Source: Pseudomonas brassicacearum subsp. brassicacearum | GTDB lineage: Bacteria; Pseudomonadota; Gammaproteobacteria; Pseudomonadales; Pseudomonadaceae | Length of the DNA: 64,000 nucleotides | NCBI RefSeq assembly: GCF_008801605.1 | Contig: NZ_VZPJ01000002.1 | Location: 124,001-188,000 of the forward strand | Direction: 5' to 3' | Shown: piece by piece, positions 8,381 to 18,206 of the stretch | Layout of the letters: every line of letters begins with the position of its first letter | Numbering within the stretch: the stretch's first letter is position 1 | The notes under the pieces: model-generated | Database searches by the model: none | Seen by the model: only the letters and a program-made list of their open reading frames with translations | Told to the model about the DNA's origin: nothing | Made by a program: the position numbers and the translations under genes

Positions 8381-9310
8381 TTACAACGACTCCAGACACC
8401 CCGCCAGATCATTCCCCAATTTCTCCAACAACTGCTCATACCCCTGCGCCGTCGCCGGGGTATAGCCGCCCAGTGCATCGAGCTCCGCCAGCTTCACCGG
8501 CAACCCGGCCACCAGGGTTTCGGCCAGGCGCGGGCGCAGGGGCGGTTCGCTGAAGACGCAGGTCTTGCCCACGGCCTGCAAGCGCGTGCGCATTGCCGCC
8601 ACATGCTGGGCACCGGGCTGGACTTCGGCGGCCACGGCGAACACCCCGGCGTGCTTGAGGCCGTAGTTGTCTTCGAAATAGTCGAACGCCTCGTGGAAGA
8701 CGAAATACGGCTTGCCCGCGACCCCGGCCAGACGCGCCTTGAGGCGTGTGTCCAAGGCATCGAGGCGCTGGTTGAAGCCCTTGAGGTTGCTCTGATAGCG
8801 GGCCGCGTTGGCCGGATCCGCCGCGCTCAGGTCAGCCGCCATCTTGGCAGCAATCACCCGCGCATTGAACGGCGAGAGCCACAGGTGGGCATCCACCGTG
8901 CCGGGGCGATGGTCGTGATCGTGTTCATCGGCGTCATGGTCATCATCTTCGTGGGACGCGCTGTCCTGGGCGAAATGACGCAACTTGAGCCCCGGCAAAT
9001 CCTGGATGGCGACGGAGGGCTGCGTGCGACCGTTCAACACGCGCGGCAGAAAGCCCTCCATATCGGGGCCGATCCAATACAGCAGGTCCACCGACTGCAC
9101 CTTGCGAACATCCGATGGCCGCAACGCATAGTGATGCGGCGAAGCCCCTGGCGGCAGCAACACCTCTGGAACGGCCACGCCGTCCTGCACGGCGGCGGCA
9201 ATCAGTTGCAGCGGCTTGACGCTGGTGAGCACCTTGACGTCGGCCTGGGCCGGGCCAATCAGTAGAAAACTTGCGACAAAAACGACAAAGAGCGAAAAAA
9301 ATCGGGACAC
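8381..9310 (-). CDS. znuA: Zinc ABC transporter substrate-binding protein ZnuA
   Basis: Periplasmic zinc-capturing component of ZnuABC. About 309 residues from a GTG at 9310 (MSRFFSLFVV), giving a normal signal peptide cleaved near AQA-DVK; a GTG three codons earlier is possible. Metal ligands are expected at the His of ASPHHYAL, at VDAHLWLSP, and at FVFHEAFDYF. A His/Asp-rich loop, EDDDHDADEHDHDHR, lies near residues 125-140 and is typical of zinc-specific members. It is divergent from zur, with a candidate Zur box in the 66-bp gap. Confidence 0.94.
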   Translation of the reverse strand: MSRFFSLFVVFVASFLLIGPAQADVKVLTSVKPLQLIAAAVQDGVAVPEVLLPPGASPHHYALRPSDVRKVQSVDLLYWIGPDMEGFLPRVLNGRTQPSVAIQDLPGLKLRHFAQDSASHEDDDHDADEHDHDHRPGTVDAHLWLSPFNARVIAAKMAADLSAADPANAARYQSNLKGFNQRLDALDTRLKARLAGVAGKPYFVFHEAFDYFEDNYGLKHAGVFAVAAEVQPGAQHVAAMRTRLQAVGKTCVFSEPPLRPRLAETLVAGLPVKLAELDALGGYTPATAQGYEQLLEKLGNDLAGCLESL

Positions 9311-9337
9311 GATGACCACTCGTAGAGGCGAGAACGG

Positions 9338-9350
9338 GTAACATAATAAC
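9338..9350. promoter_or_regulatory. Candidate Zur box between znuA and zur
   Basis: GTAACATAATAAC resembles the GTTAT-N3-ATAAC palindrome of gammaproteobacterial Zur, with two mismatches in the left half. It lies midway in the divergent space, where one repressor dimer could control both directions. The assignment rests on position and partial match. Confidence 0.5.
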
Positions 9351-9376
9351 GTCTCTCACTAAACTCGTCGCTGCCC

Positions 9377-9859
9377 ATGCCTATTACACCCCTTGCCAGT
9401 CGCCCTCACGATCACTCCCACTGCGTGCACAGCGCGCTGTCCGAGGCCGACGCCATCTGCGCGCGCCAAGGGGTGCGCCTGACCGCCCTGCGTCGGCGTG
9501 TGCTGGAATTGGTCTGGCAAAGCCACAAACCACTGGGTGCCTACGACATCCTCGCGGTGCTCAGCGAGCAGGACGGCCGCCGCGCCGCGCCGCCAACGGT
9601 CTACCGGGCACTGGATTTCCTCTTGGAAAACGGCCTGGTGCATCGCATTTCGTCACTGAACGCCTTCGTCGGTTGCAACCATCCGGAGCACGCCCACCAA
9701 GGCCAGTTCCTGATCTGCCGCGAATGCCACGCCGCCATCGAGCTGGAACAGAAGTCCATCAGCGATGCCATCATCGCCAGCGCCAAAGAGGTCGGTTTCG
9801 TGGTCGACACCCAGACCGTCGAAGTGGTCGGTCTCTGCTCCGGCTGCCAGGGGGCCTGA
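9377..9859 (+). CDS. zur: Zinc uptake regulator Zur (Fur family)
   Basis: A 160-residue Fur-family repressor that uses zinc as corepressor. The N-terminal winged helix contains [15 protein letters not shown] and [12 protein letters not shown]. The C-terminal dimerization and metal domain has CNHPEHAHQ and the structural zinc cysteines of CREC and CSGC (the last just before the C-terminus). It leads the zur-znuC-znuB unit, its stop overlapping the znuC ATG by 1 bp. Likely autoregulated through the box at 9338-9350. Confidence 0.94.
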   Translation: MPITPLASRPHDHSHCVHSALSEADAICARQGVRLTALRRRVLELVWQSHKPLGAYDILAVLSEQDGRRAAPPTVYRALDFLLENGLVHRISSLNAFVGCNHPEHAHQGQFLICRECHAAIELEQKSISDAIIASAKEVGFVVDTQTVEVVGLCSGCQGA

Positions 9860-10641
9860 TGAGCAATGCGTTGATCCGCCTCGAACAGGTGGCCGTGACG
9901 TTCGCCGGGCAGAGCGTGCTGGACAACATCCAGCTGAGCGTCGAGCCGGGGCAGATCGTGACCTTGATCGGACCCAACGGCGCCGGCAAGACCACCCTGG
10001 TGCGCGCCGTGCTGGGTTTGCTCAAGCCCGACAGCGGCAGCGTCTGGCGCAAGCCGAAGCTGCGGGTCGGCTACATGCCGCAAAAACTCCACGTAGACCC
10101 GACGCTGCCACTGTCGGTGCTGCGCTTCCTGCGCCTGGTGCCTGGCGTGGACCGCACCCGCGCCTTGGCCGCGCTCAAAGAAGTCGGCGCCGAACAGGTG
10201 ATCGACAGCCCGGTGCAAAGTGTCTCCGGTGGCGAGATGCAGCGCGTATTGCTGGCTCGCGCCCTGCTGCGCGAGCCTGAGCTGCTGGTGCTCGACGAGC
10301 CGGTGCAAGGGGTCGATGTGGCGGGGCAGGCCGAGCTGTACAGCCTGATCACGCGCCTGCGCGACCGCCACGGTTGCGGCGTGCTGATGGTCTCCCACGA
10401 TTTGCACCTGGTGATGAGCACCACCGATCAGGTGGTCTGCCTCAATCGCCATGTCTGCTGTTCCGGGCATCCCGAGCAGGTCAGTGGCGATCCGGCCTTC
10501 GTCGAATTGTTCGGAAAAAACGCACAAAGCCTGGCGATTTATCACCATCACCATGACCACGCCCATGACCTGCATGGTTCGGTGGTCAGCGCCCCTTCTG
10601 CTTCCAATCATGTTCATGGAGATGGCTGCAAGCATGGCTGA
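9859..10641 (+). CDS. znuC: Zinc ABC transporter ATP-binding protein ZnuC
   Basis: Cytoplasmic ATPase of the zinc importer, 260 residues. Walker A is GPNGAGKTT, the ABC signature is [11 protein letters not shown], Walker B is [10 protein letters not shown], and the H-loop is MVSHDLHLV. The C-terminal ~30 residues are very histidine-rich ([10 protein letters not shown], then [10 protein letters not shown]) and may bind zinc. The ATG overlaps the zur stop and the 3' end overlaps znuB by 8 bp, so the three genes are translationally coupled. Confidence 0.95.
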   Translation: MSNALIRLEQVAVTFAGQSVLDNIQLSVEPGQIVTLIGPNGAGKTTLVRAVLGLLKPDSGSVWRKPKLRVGYMPQKLHVDPTLPLSVLRFLRLVPGVDRTRALAALKEVGAEQVIDSPVQSVSGGEMQRVLLARALLREPELLVLDEPVQGVDVAGQAELYSLITRLRDRHGCGVLMVSHDLHLVMSTTDQVVCLNRHVCCSGHPEQVSGDPAFVELFGKNAQSLAIYHHHHDHAHDLHGSVVSAPSASNHVHGDGCKHG

Positions 10642-11422
10642 TTTTCTGTTGTACGCCCTGCTCGCAGGCTTGGCACTCGCCCTGGTAGCCGGCCCCCTGG
10701 GTTCGTTCGTGGTCTGGCGGCGCATGGCCTATTTCGGCGACACCTTGTCCCACGCAGCGTTGCTCGGCGTGGCCTTGGGATTTCTGCTGGACGTCAGCCC
10801 GGCGGTGGCGGTGACCGTTGGCTGCCTGTTGCTGGCAGTGGTGCTGGTGACCTTGCAACACCGCCAGCCGCTGGCGTCCGACACACTGCTGGGTATTTTG
10901 GCGCCGAGCACCCTATCCCTCGGGCTGGTGGTACTAAGCTTCATGCATGACGTGCGGATTGACCTGATGGCCTATCTGTTCGGCGACCTGTTGGCGATCA
11001 GTCCGACGGACCTGTCGTGGATCCTCGGCGGTAGCGCGGCGGTGCTGCTGTTGCTGGTGGCGCTCTGGCGGCCCTTGCTGGCCGTCACCGTGCACGAGGA
11101 ACTGGCCCGGGTCGAAGGCCTGCCCGTGCTGGGCTTGCGCCTGGCGCTGATGCTGCTGATTGCAGTGGTCATCGCGGTGGCGATGAAAATCGTCGGGGTG
11201 TTGCTGATCACTTCATTGCTGATCATTCCGGCGGCTGCGGCACAGCGTCACGCTCGCTCACCCGAGCAGATGGCCCTGGGCGCGAGCCTGCTGGGCATGC
11301 TCGCGGTGTGTGGCGGCCTGGCACTTTCCTGGTTCAAGGACACCCCGGCCGGCCCATCGATCGTGGTCAGCGCCGCCGCGCTGTTTCTGCTGAGTTTTGT
11401 CCTGCCTCGTCGAGGGGTGTAG
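10634..11422 (+). CDS. znuB: Zinc ABC transporter permease ZnuB
   Basis: Membrane channel of ZnuABC, 262 residues with about eight hydrophobic segments, of the ABC-3 family of metal permeases. The start [15 protein letters not shown] is the usual N-terminus; its ATG lies inside the end of znuC. Conserved features include the [18 protein letters not shown] cytoplasmic loop, which contacts the ATPase. The stop is followed after 37 bp by a lipoprotein gene in the same direction. Confidence 0.95.
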   Translation: MADFLLYALLAGLALALVAGPLGSFVVWRRMAYFGDTLSHAALLGVALGFLLDVSPAVAVTVGCLLLAVVLVTLQHRQPLASDTLLGILAPSTLSLGLVVLSFMHDVRIDLMAYLFGDLLAISPTDLSWILGGSAAVLLLLVALWRPLLAVTVHEELARVEGLPVLGLRLALMLLIAVVIAVAMKIVGVLLITSLLIIPAAAAQRHARSPEQMALGASLLGMLAVCGGLALSWFKDTPAGPSIVVSAAALFLLSFVLPRRGV

Positions 11423-11459
11423 ACTTGCTCGCTTTTTGCGCAAATAGAGAGTCGCAGGA

Positions 11460-12173
11460 ATGAAGCCGTTCGCCTCCCGTTATCTGCTCCTTGTCGCATT
11501 TTCCCTGCTGCTGGGCGCCTGCCAGAGTACACCGCCGGTCACCCAGGCCCCCGATACGCGGGGCCCGGCCATCGCGCAGCTCGAGCAAAGCCTTGCCAGC
11601 AATGAGCTGGCCACCGCCGAAGACCAGTTGGCCGCCTTGCAAGCCCAATCGCCCGAAGACCGCTCGCTGGAACCCTACCAGCGGCAACTGGCCGAGGCGT
11701 ATTTGCGCCGCAGCCAGATCGATCTGCAAAAAGGCGACGTCAACGCCGCTGCCACCGCCCTGAGCCGTGCCCGAGCCTTGATGCCCAAGGCCCCGGCGCT
11801 CACCGGCGAGGTCAACAGCGCCATTGCCGAAGCCCGCAAGGCCGACCTGGATAAAGCCGAGGCCGACCTCAAGGCCGCCGAAGCCAAACCGGTCGCCAAA
11901 GTGATCGACCCGAGCGCACCCAGCACCACGGTTGCGCTCAACCTCGCCGATATCCAGCAAATGCGTCGACAACTGGACGCCATCGCCGCCGACGTGGTGA
12001 ATTATCAGTGTGACGTCAGCATCCAGGCGCCGCGCACCGATGATTATCCGTGGCTGGCGACGTTGCTGACCAAACGGGTCAAGAAACTGGACCCGGGGTT
12101 TGATTTGAAGCTGCAGAAGCAGATTTTGCGCAGTGTGCCGGCGCAGATGGTGCTGACACCGCGTAAGCCCTAA
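11460..12173 (+). CDS. Outer- or inner-membrane lipoprotein with helical repeat domain (PA5502-like)
   Basis: A 237-residue lipoprotein. The lipobox LLGAC at residues 16-20 follows a hydrophobic signal, so Cys20 would be acylated. The central region (residues 35-160) is rich in Ala, Glu, Leu and Lys and reads as TPR-like helical hairpins and coiled coil (ADLDKAEADLKAAEAK). The C-terminus is a separate domain ending DPGFDLKLQKQILRSVPAQM. No enzymatic motif is seen. It directly follows znuB, as in P. aeruginosa (PA5502), but zinc regulation is not shown by the sequence. Confidence 0.8.
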   Translation: MKPFASRYLLLVAFSLLLGACQSTPPVTQAPDTRGPAIAQLEQSLASNELATAEDQLAALQAQSPEDRSLEPYQRQLAEAYLRRSQIDLQKGDVNAAATALSRARALMPKAPALTGEVNSAIAEARKADLDKAEADLKAAEAKPVAKVIDPSAPSTTVALNLADIQQMRRQLDAIAADVVNYQCDVSIQAPRTDDYPWLATLLTKRVKKLDPGFDLKLQKQILRSVPAQMVLTPRKP

Positions 12174-12176
12174 AAG

Positions 12177-12256
12177 CATCGCGAGCAAGCTCGCTCCCAC
12201 AGGGGTTTTGTGTCGATTACAACACCCCATGTGGGAGCGAGCTTGCTCGCGATAGC
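12177..12256. repeat. REP inverted pair (REPIN) between lipoprotein gene and katE
   Basis: REP at 12177-12205 and its inverted partner at 12229-12256, separated by ~24 bp. It lies in the convergent gap and could form a long hairpin in transcripts from either side. Confidence 0.85.
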
Positions 12257-12279
12257 GCCCTACCAGACAACAAATCTCT

Positions 12280-14418
12280 TTAGGCTGGAACCGCCTTGGC
12301 CTTCGGCTCCCGCGCCCAAACCCGATGCTGAGCAATCGCCGCGAAAAACCGCGAAAAACCGCTCGCATCCGCATCTTCGATCAACCCCGCATCCACCTCC
12401 AGCTTCAACTCCACCAACAACTGCCGGGCCTCACTATGAAGCCCAATGGCCTTCAGATGCTTGTAGGCCTCCAGCACGTAATGCAAAGCCACGCCGTCGC
12501 GACTCAAGGCCTTGATCGACTCCGCGCCACCGGGCACGAACACCGCGTCAAAGGCAATCGACGGCAAGCCTTCCATGGACGCATCCACCGCCAGCGTTTT
12601 CCCATCGGCCGTGGTTACCGGCGCGGAGGTCGGCCCCAACACTTTGGCGTGGGCGCCCTCGGCCTTCAGGGCCTTCTTGAGCGCATCGATGATCGCCCCG
12701 TCGACACCGTTAGCCACCAACACCGCCACTTTTCGCGTTTTGATGTCGCCGGACAGCAGGTTCGCCTGGCTCAAGGCCGGAGACTGCTCCAGCGATGGCG
12801 TTGGTACATCGACGGTGCCAGCGGTGGGCGCCGGCAACCCGAGGTTTTTCGCCACTCGCCCGGCCAGTTCCAGGTCGATATTGGCGAGGATCTCATTGAC
12901 CTGCCGCGCCCGGATGAACTCACGCTCCACCTTGCCCAGCTCGAAGCTGTAGGCAGCGATGATGTGCTCCTGCTCATGAGGGCTCATGCTCTTGTAGAAC
13001 AACCGAGCCTGGGAGAAATGATCACCGAACGAATCGCTGCGTTGGCGGATCTTGTAGGCGTCGATGCGCTCTGGATAACTTTCGAAGCCGCCGTCTTCCG
13101 GTCCAGGCGGGGTTTCCTTCGGCCAGCCGCCGTCGATGGAGTTCGGCTCGTAGGACGCACGGCCCTTGTCGATGGTGGTGCGGTGCATCGCATCACGCTG
13201 ACCGTTGTGTACCGGGGTGATCGCCCGGTTGATCGGCAGCTCATGAAAATTCGGCCCACCGAGTCGGCTGATCTGCGTATCGGTGTAGGAAAACAGCCGC
13301 CCTTGCAGCAACGGGTCATTGGAAAAGTCGATGCCCGGCACGATGTGCCCTGGGCAGAACGCAACTTGCTCGACTTCGGCGAAGAAATTGTCCGGGTTGC
13401 GGTTCAGCACCATCTTGCCCAGGGGGGTGATGGGCACGAGTTCTTCAGGGATGATCTTGGTCGGGTCGAGCAGGTCGAAGTCAAACTTGTGCTCGTCTTC
13501 CTCGGCGACAATCTGCACGCCGAACTCCCATTCCGGGTAGTCGCCCATCTCGATCGACTCCCAGAGATCGCGACGGTGGTAGTCCGTATCTTTACCCGCC
13601 AGCTTCTGGGCTTCGTCCCATACCAACGAGCAGGTGCCGACGGTAGGGCGCCAGTGGAATTTGACGAAGCTGCTTTTGCCTTCAGCGTTGATCATGCGGA
13701 AGGTGTGCACACCAAAACCCTGCATTGCACGTAGGCTTTTTGGAATGGCCCGGTCAGACATCGCCCAGATCACCATGTGAGCCGATTCCGGCACCAGCGA
13801 GACAAAATCCCAGAACGTGTCGTGGGCCGAGCCACCTGTAGGAATTTCGTTATGGGGCTCGGGTTTTACCGCGTGGACAAAGTCCGGAAATTTCACCGCG
13901 TCCTGAATGAAAAACACCGGCATGTTGTTGCCCACCAGATCGAAGTTGCCTTCGTCGGTGAAGAACTTCACCGCAAAACCACGCACGTCCCGCACGGTGT
14001 CGCCGGAGCCGCGTGGGCCTTGCACAGTGGAAAAACGCACGAACACCGGGGTTTTCTTGCTCGGATCTTGTAGGAAACCGGCCTTGGTCAATGCCGAATG
14101 CGCATCGTAGCTCTGAAAATAACCATGGGCGCCGGTCCCACGGGCGTGGACGATGCGCTCCGGGATACGCTCATGGTCAAAGTGCGTGATTTTTTCACGC
14201 ATGATGAAGTCTTCCAGCAACGAAGGGCCGCGGGGGCCGGCGCGCAGGGTGTTCTGGTTATCGGCGATCTTCACGCCCTGGTTGGTGCGCAACGCCTGTT
14301 CGGTGGCGTCGGAGCGAAACTGTTCCAGGCTCTCGAGCTTGGCGTTGGTGTTACCGCGATCCAGCGTGTCGGTCCCGGCCAGTTGGCTCTTGTTGACCGT
14401 GGGCTTCTTGGTACTCAT
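12280..14418 (-). CDS. katE: Monofunctional large-subunit catalase HPII
   Basis: Heme catalase of 712 residues, clade 2 size. The core has the distal histidine in [14 protein letters not shown], the Asn of [11 protein letters not shown], and the proximal heme tyrosine in [13 protein letters not shown]. The C-terminal ~150 residues form the flavodoxin/GATase1-like domain of HPII ([21 protein letters not shown]). The start [10 protein letters not shown] at 14418 has AGAGGAGT upstream; an earlier in-frame start is disfavoured. Usually controlled by RpoS in stationary phase; no promoter was resolved here. It interrupts the znu-lipoprotein-metN order known from P. aeruginosa. Confidence 0.95.
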   Translation of the reverse strand: MSTKKPTVNKSQLAGTDTLDRGNTNAKLESLEQFRSDATEQALRTNQGVKIADNQNTLRAGPRGPSLLEDFIMREKITHFDHERIPERIVHARGTGAHGYFQSYDAHSALTKAGFLQDPSKKTPVFVRFSTVQGPRGSGDTVRDVRGFAVKFFTDEGNFDLVGNNMPVFFIQDAVKFPDFVHAVKPEPHNEIPTGGSAHDTFWDFVSLVPESAHMVIWAMSDRAIPKSLRAMQGFGVHTFRMINAEGKSSFVKFHWRPTVGTCSLVWDEAQKLAGKDTDYHRRDLWESIEMGDYPEWEFGVQIVAEEDEHKFDFDLLDPTKIIPEELVPITPLGKMVLNRNPDNFFAEVEQVAFCPGHIVPGIDFSNDPLLQGRLFSYTDTQISRLGGPNFHELPINRAITPVHNGQRDAMHRTTIDKGRASYEPNSIDGGWPKETPPGPEDGGFESYPERIDAYKIRQRSDSFGDHFSQARLFYKSMSPHEQEHIIAAYSFELGKVEREFIRARQVNEILANIDLELAGRVAKNLGLPAPTAGTVDVPTPSLEQSPALSQANLLSGDIKTRKVAVLVANGVDGAIIDALKKALKAEGAHAKVLGPTSAPVTTADGKTLAVDASMEGLPSIAFDAVFVPGGAESIKALSRDGVALHYVLEAYKHLKAIGLHSEARQLLVELKLEVDAGLIEDADASGFSRFFAAIAQHRVWAREPKAKAVPA

Positions 14419-14681
14419 CAGGCATGACTCCTCTTTGCGTTCCTCGCCGTGGCCAGGAATCTGAGTTCGATACCGCAGGTGCATGACCCCGGCATTTCGA
14501 GTGGCTTAATGAGTGACCGACGCCGTTTGGCCGTGTTCCTTTTTTATGGCCTTTGATCGCGTTATTGCCAAATGACAGGTCTGATCGCAAATAAATGCTA
14601 AGAACCTCTATACGGACAGGCTAAAATGCGCGCCCGGCTAACCGCTGACCCTTTTCCAACGCGCCCCACAAGGTTCGCTAC

Positions 14682-15689
14682 GTGATCGAGTTTCAAGACG
14701 TCCATAAAACCTACCGAGTCGCCGGTAGGGATATCCCCGCCCTGCATCCGACCAGTCTGACGATTGAGAACGGTCAGGTCTTCGGCCTGATTGGCCATTC
14801 CGGTGCGGGAAAAAGCACCTTGCTGCGCCTGATCAATCGCCTGGAAGATTCCACGGGCGGCAAGATCATCGTCGACGGCGAAGAAGTCACCGCCCTGGAC
14901 GCCAGCGGCCTGCGCCGCTTCCGCCAGCAAGTCGGGATGATCTTCCAGCACTTCAACCTGCTGGCGTCCAAGACCGTGGCCGACAACGTGGCGCTGCCAC
15001 TGACGCTGGCGGGCGAATTGTCCCGCAGCGCAATCGACCAGCGCGTTGCCGAGTTGCTGGCGCGGGTGGGCCTGTCCGACCACGCTCGCAAATACCCGGC
15101 GCAACTGTCCGGCGGCCAGAAGCAGCGCGTTGGCATCGCCCGCGCCCTGGCGACCAAACCCAAGATTTTGCTGTGCGACGAGGCCACCAGCGCCCTCGAC
15201 CCACAGACCACTGCCTCGGTGCTGCAACTGCTGGCGGAAATCAACCGCGAGCTGAAGCTGACCATCGTGCTGATCACCCATGAAATGGACGTGATCCGCC
15301 GCGTTTGCGATCAAGTGGCCGTGATGGACGCCGGCGTGATCGTCGAGCAAGGCCCGGTGGCCCAGGTGTTCCTGCACCCCAAGCACCCGACAACCAAGCG
15401 TTTCGTCCAGGAAGACGAGCAGATCGACGAAAGCGAACAGCGCGACGATTTCGCTCACGTCCCAGGGCGCATCGTGCGTCTGACGTTCCAGGGCGAAGCG
15501 ACCTACGCGCCATTGCTCGGCACCATCGCCCGGGAAACCGGCGTGGACTACAGCATCCTGGCCGGTCGTATCGACCGCATCAAAGACACCCCCTACGGGC
15601 AACTGACCCTCGCCATCACCGGCGGTGACATGGAGGCGGCGTTTGCCCGCTTCACCGCGGCCGATGTCCACATGGAGGTGCTGCGCTAA
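14682..15689 (+). CDS. metN: Methionine ABC transporter ATP-binding protein MetN
   Basis: ATPase of the D/L-methionine importer, 335 residues from a GTG start. Walker A is GHSGAGKST, the signature [15 protein letters not shown], Walker [13 protein letters not shown]. The C-terminal ~90 residues (from about 245) form the NIL regulatory domain that binds methionine and causes trans-inhibition ([19 protein letters not shown]). The stop overlaps the metI start by 1 bp. Confidence 0.95.
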   Translation: MIEFQDVHKTYRVAGRDIPALHPTSLTIENGQVFGLIGHSGAGKSTLLRLINRLEDSTGGKIIVDGEEVTALDASGLRRFRQQVGMIFQHFNLLASKTVADNVALPLTLAGELSRSAIDQRVAELLARVGLSDHARKYPAQLSGGQKQRVGIARALATKPKILLCDEATSALDPQTTASVLQLLAEINRELKLTIVLITHEMDVIRRVCDQVAVMDAGVIVEQGPVAQVFLHPKHPTTKRFVQEDEQIDESEQRDDFAHVPGRIVRLTFQGEATYAPLLGTIARETGVDYSILAGRIDRIKDTPYGQLTLAITGGDMEAAFARFTAADVHMEVLR

Positions 15690-16363
15690 TGGAACTGTTG
15701 AGTTCGTTCTTCTCCAACATCGACTGGCTGGAAATCTGGCTGGCGACGGGCGACACCTTCCTGATGCTGTTCGGTTCGCTGCTGTTCACCGTCCTGCTCG
15801 GCCTGCCGCTGGGGGTGCTGTTGTTCCTGTGCAGCCCGCGCCAGCTGCTCGAAGCCCGTGGCGTTTATGCGCTGCTGTCGCTGATCGTGAACATCCTGCG
15901 TTCGCTGCCGTTCATCATCCTGTTGATCGTGATGATCCCGTTCACGGTATTGATCACCGGCACCTCCCTGGGCGTGGCCGGCGCGATCCCACCGCTGGTG
16001 GTCGGCGCCACACCATTCTTCGCCCGCCTGGTGGAAACCGCCCTGCGCGAAGTCGACCGCGGCATCATCGAAGCGACCCAGGCCATGGGCGCGACCACCC
16101 GACAGATCATCGTCAACGCCTTGCTGCCGGAAGCCCGCCCAGGCATTTTTGCAGCGATTACGGTGACAGCGATTACGCTTGTGTCCTACACGGCCATGGC
16201 CGGTGTGGTCGGCGCCGGTGGTTTGGGCGACCTGGCAATCCGGTTCGGTTACCAACGTTTCCAGACCGATGTGATGGTAGTCACGGTGGTATTGCTGCTG
16301 GTGCTGGTGCAGGTCCTGCAGACCGTGGGCGACAAACTGGTTGTGCATTTCTCTAGAAAATAA
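15689..16363 (+). CDS. metI: Methionine ABC transporter permease MetI
   Basis: Inner-membrane permease of 224 residues with five predicted membrane helices. The EAA coupling loop reads EATQAMGATTRQIIVNALLPEARPG. This is the BPD_transp_1 fold of the methionine family. Its ATG overlaps the metN stop, and metQ follows after 79 bp. Confidence 0.95.
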   Translation: MELLSSFFSNIDWLEIWLATGDTFLMLFGSLLFTVLLGLPLGVLLFLCSPRQLLEARGVYALLSLIVNILRSLPFIILLIVMIPFTVLITGTSLGVAGAIPPLVVGATPFFARLVETALREVDRGIIEATQAMGATTRQIIVNALLPEARPGIFAAITVTAITLVSYTAMAGVVGAGGLGDLAIRFGYQRFQTDVMVVTVVLLLVLVQVLQTVGDKLVVHFSRK

Positions 16364-16442
16364 GGCCTCGCGGCCAATAAACCATGAGCCGGCCATTCGC
16401 TGGCAGGCGCCAAGAGCAGGCGCCCCACAAGGAGTTAGCTGA

Positions 16443-17216
16443 ATGAAAAAACTACTGGTTGCCTTCGCTGCCGCCGCAGCGTTTTCCGCCCACGCCGCCG
16501 ACACCCTGACCGTCGCGGCCACCCCGGTCCCGCACGCGGAAATCCTCGAATTCGTCAAACCGGCATTGGCCAAAGAAGGCGTGGACCTCAAGGTCAAAGT
16601 CTTCACCGACTACATCCAGCCGAACGTACAAGTCGCCGAAAAGCGCCTGGACGCCAACTTCTTCCAACACCAGCCGTACCTGGATGAGTTCAACAAAGCC
16701 AAGGGCACGAACCTGGTGAGCGTGGCCGGTGTGCACCTGGAACCACTGGGCGCGTATTCCAGTAAGTACAAGACACTCGCCGAATTGCCAGGTGGTGGCA
16801 ACGTGGTGATCCCGAACGACGCCACCAACGGCGGTCGTGCGCTGTTGCTGCTGGCTAAGGCTGGGGTGATCAAGTTGAAGGATTCGAACAACATCCTGTC
16901 GACGACCAAGGACATCACCGAGAATCCGAAGGATCTGAAATTCCGCGAGCTGGAAGCGGCGACCATTCCACGGGTGCTGACCCAGGTGGATCTGGCGTTG
17001 ATCAATACCAACTACGCGTTGGAAGCCAAGCTTGATCCTTCCAAGGATGCGCTGGTTATCGAAGGTAACGACTCGCCTTATGTGAACATCCTGGTGGCTC
17101 GCGAGGATGATAAGGACAGCGAGGCGATGAAGAAGCTGGTGGCGGCGCTGCATACGCCGGAAGTGAAGGCTTTCATTCTTGAGAAGTACAAAGGTGCGGT
17201 TTTGCCGGCGTTCTGA
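16443..17216 (+). CDS. metQ: Methionine-binding protein MetQ (NlpA family)
   Basis: Solute-binding partner of MetNI, 257 residues. The signal peptide MKKLLVAFAAAAAFSAHA is cleaved before ADT. There is no lipobox cysteine, so this copy is soluble in the periplasm, not lipid-anchored. NlpA family landmarks are PHAEILEFVKPAL, FTDYIQPNVQVAEKRLDANFFQH, GGRALLLL and the C-terminal EVKAFILEKYKGAVLPAF. A good ribosome site, AAGGAG, is 8 bp upstream, and an intrinsic terminator follows. Confidence 0.95.
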   Translation: MKKLLVAFAAAAAFSAHAADTLTVAATPVPHAEILEFVKPALAKEGVDLKVKVFTDYIQPNVQVAEKRLDANFFQHQPYLDEFNKAKGTNLVSVAGVHLEPLGAYSSKYKTLAELPGGGNVVIPNDATNGGRALLLLAKAGVIKLKDSNNILSTTKDITENPKDLKFRELEAATIPRVLTQVDLALINTNYALEAKLDPSKDALVIEGNDSPYVNILVAREDDKDSEAMKKLVAALHTPEVKAFILEKYKGAVLPAF

Positions 17217-17231
17217 TCTGATCAGGTGGTG

Positions 17232-17271
17232 AAAAAACGGGGCTGCGTGGGAATGCAGACCCGTTTTTTTT
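17232..17271 (+). terminator. Intrinsic terminator of metNIQ
   Basis: AACGGGGCTGC pairs with GCAGACCCGTT around an 8-nt loop, with A-rich and T-rich flanks (eight Ts). Confidence 0.85.
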
Positions 17272-17318
17272 ATGCTCGAAAATGTGTGGCGTCACGGAAA
17301 GACCCGCAAGATCACGGG

Positions 17319-17678
17319 CTATCGCGGATCAACGTTATTCAACACCCGATTCGCCAGCAATGAACTCAATTCGATCAATTGTTGGATGCCGAGAAGGATG
17401 TGACGACGCGGGCCTTCCAGGTCGAAGGCCAGGTTGCTGACCATCGCGTCGGCTGCCGCCAGGGTTTCGCTGAGGTTGGCGAGGAGGGATTCGTTGTCGG
17501 CGTTTTTGGCGACGGTGAAGAGCTGACCCGGTTGGGACGTATCTTCGGACTTTTCCGGTTTTGGTAGCAGGTAGTAATCCAAGGCACGATTGGTGGCTTC
17601 GTCGTGTTTCTTGGCTTTGGATTTGGTTCGCGGGGAAGCTTGGTCCGCCTCTGGCGGATTCGGTGTAGGTTTGAACAT
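17319..17678 (-). CDS. DUF6124 family small protein
   Basis: A 119-residue protein of the Pseudomonas-restricted DUF6124 family, function unknown. It starts MFKPTPNPPE. The N-terminal ~35 residues are basic and probably disordered (SPRTKSKAKKHDEATNRALDYY). The rest is helical, with alternating Leu and Ala up to LLGIQQLIELSSLLANRVLN. No signal peptide, membrane segment or catalytic motif is seen. Its upstream region has a nested hairpin that buries the AGGA ribosome site (see the leader entry). A degenerate copy of its 3' end is found at 26497-26547. Confidence 0.8.
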   Translation of the reverse strand: MFKPTPNPPEADQASPRTKSKAKKHDEATNRALDYYLLPKPEKSEDTSQPGQLFTVAKNADNESLLANLSETLAAADAMVSNLAFDLEGPRRHILLGIQQLIELSSLLANRVLNNVDPR

Positions 17679-17681
17679 GTA

Positions 17682-17766
17682 CTAAGTCCTATAGGTGACG
17701 CCGCAACCCTCTAGCTACTAAACAAGGGGTGGCAGCTGTACGCAGGTTAGTAGACCGGGGACTTAG
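17682..17766 (-). promoter_or_regulatory. Structured 5' leader of the DUF6124 gene
   Basis: In the minus-strand transcript, CTAAGTCC (17766-17759) is perfectly complementary to GGACTTAG (17689-17682), which lies 3 nt before the ATG and includes most of the AGGA ribosome site. Inside this outer 8-bp helix is a second one, CTACTAAC (17753-17746) with GTTTAGTAG (17723-17715). The nested fold would occlude translation initiation. The complementarity is seen directly; regulation is inferred. Confidence 0.55.
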
Positions 17767-18206
17767 CAAGCCGGCGCGCCCGAGGGCGCCCTGCGCACAG
17801 CCGCCATCAAATACAGGCATGGAAATACCTGACTGATAGAGCTTTGCACCTTACTAAATACCTCGGGCTACTAAACCCGACCACTGATGGGCAGTGGCAG
17901 GGAAACGATAGAACCCAGGGACAAGGCGCACAAGCGGGCGGATTCTGGCGTAGTTGTAGGCAATGGCGCAAGGATTCGTAGCTTGATGGAAGGGTGGCTG
18001 TTGCGGAATAAACAAAGCTTCGTTTTGCCTTGAAATTCGGAGCCAGAGGGCAGGTTTTAGCTATGGAACCTGACGTTGTCGTAACGCATCACAAAACGCT
18101 GCAAGTCGATCTGCCCGTCATGCTTTACTGACGTTCTGTCACTTCCAAGCTGTAACGTATGCTCACGCGCCTTCAAGGGTGATCCGTACCGAGAGCCGTA
18201 TACATA
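17767..18206. other. Intergenic region upstream of the LysR gene, with a flanking repeat copy
   Basis: No gene is seen here. 17769-17838 contains the left copy of a ~60-bp sequence (CCGGCGCGCCCGAGGGCGCC, then TGCGCACAGCCGCCATCAA) that recurs in the same orientation at 25856-25930, on the far side of the phosphonate cluster. A motif GCTACTAAAC occurs at 17714 and again at 17868. The rest up to 18206 is unremarkable and should hold the promoter of the LysR gene. Confidence 0.6.
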
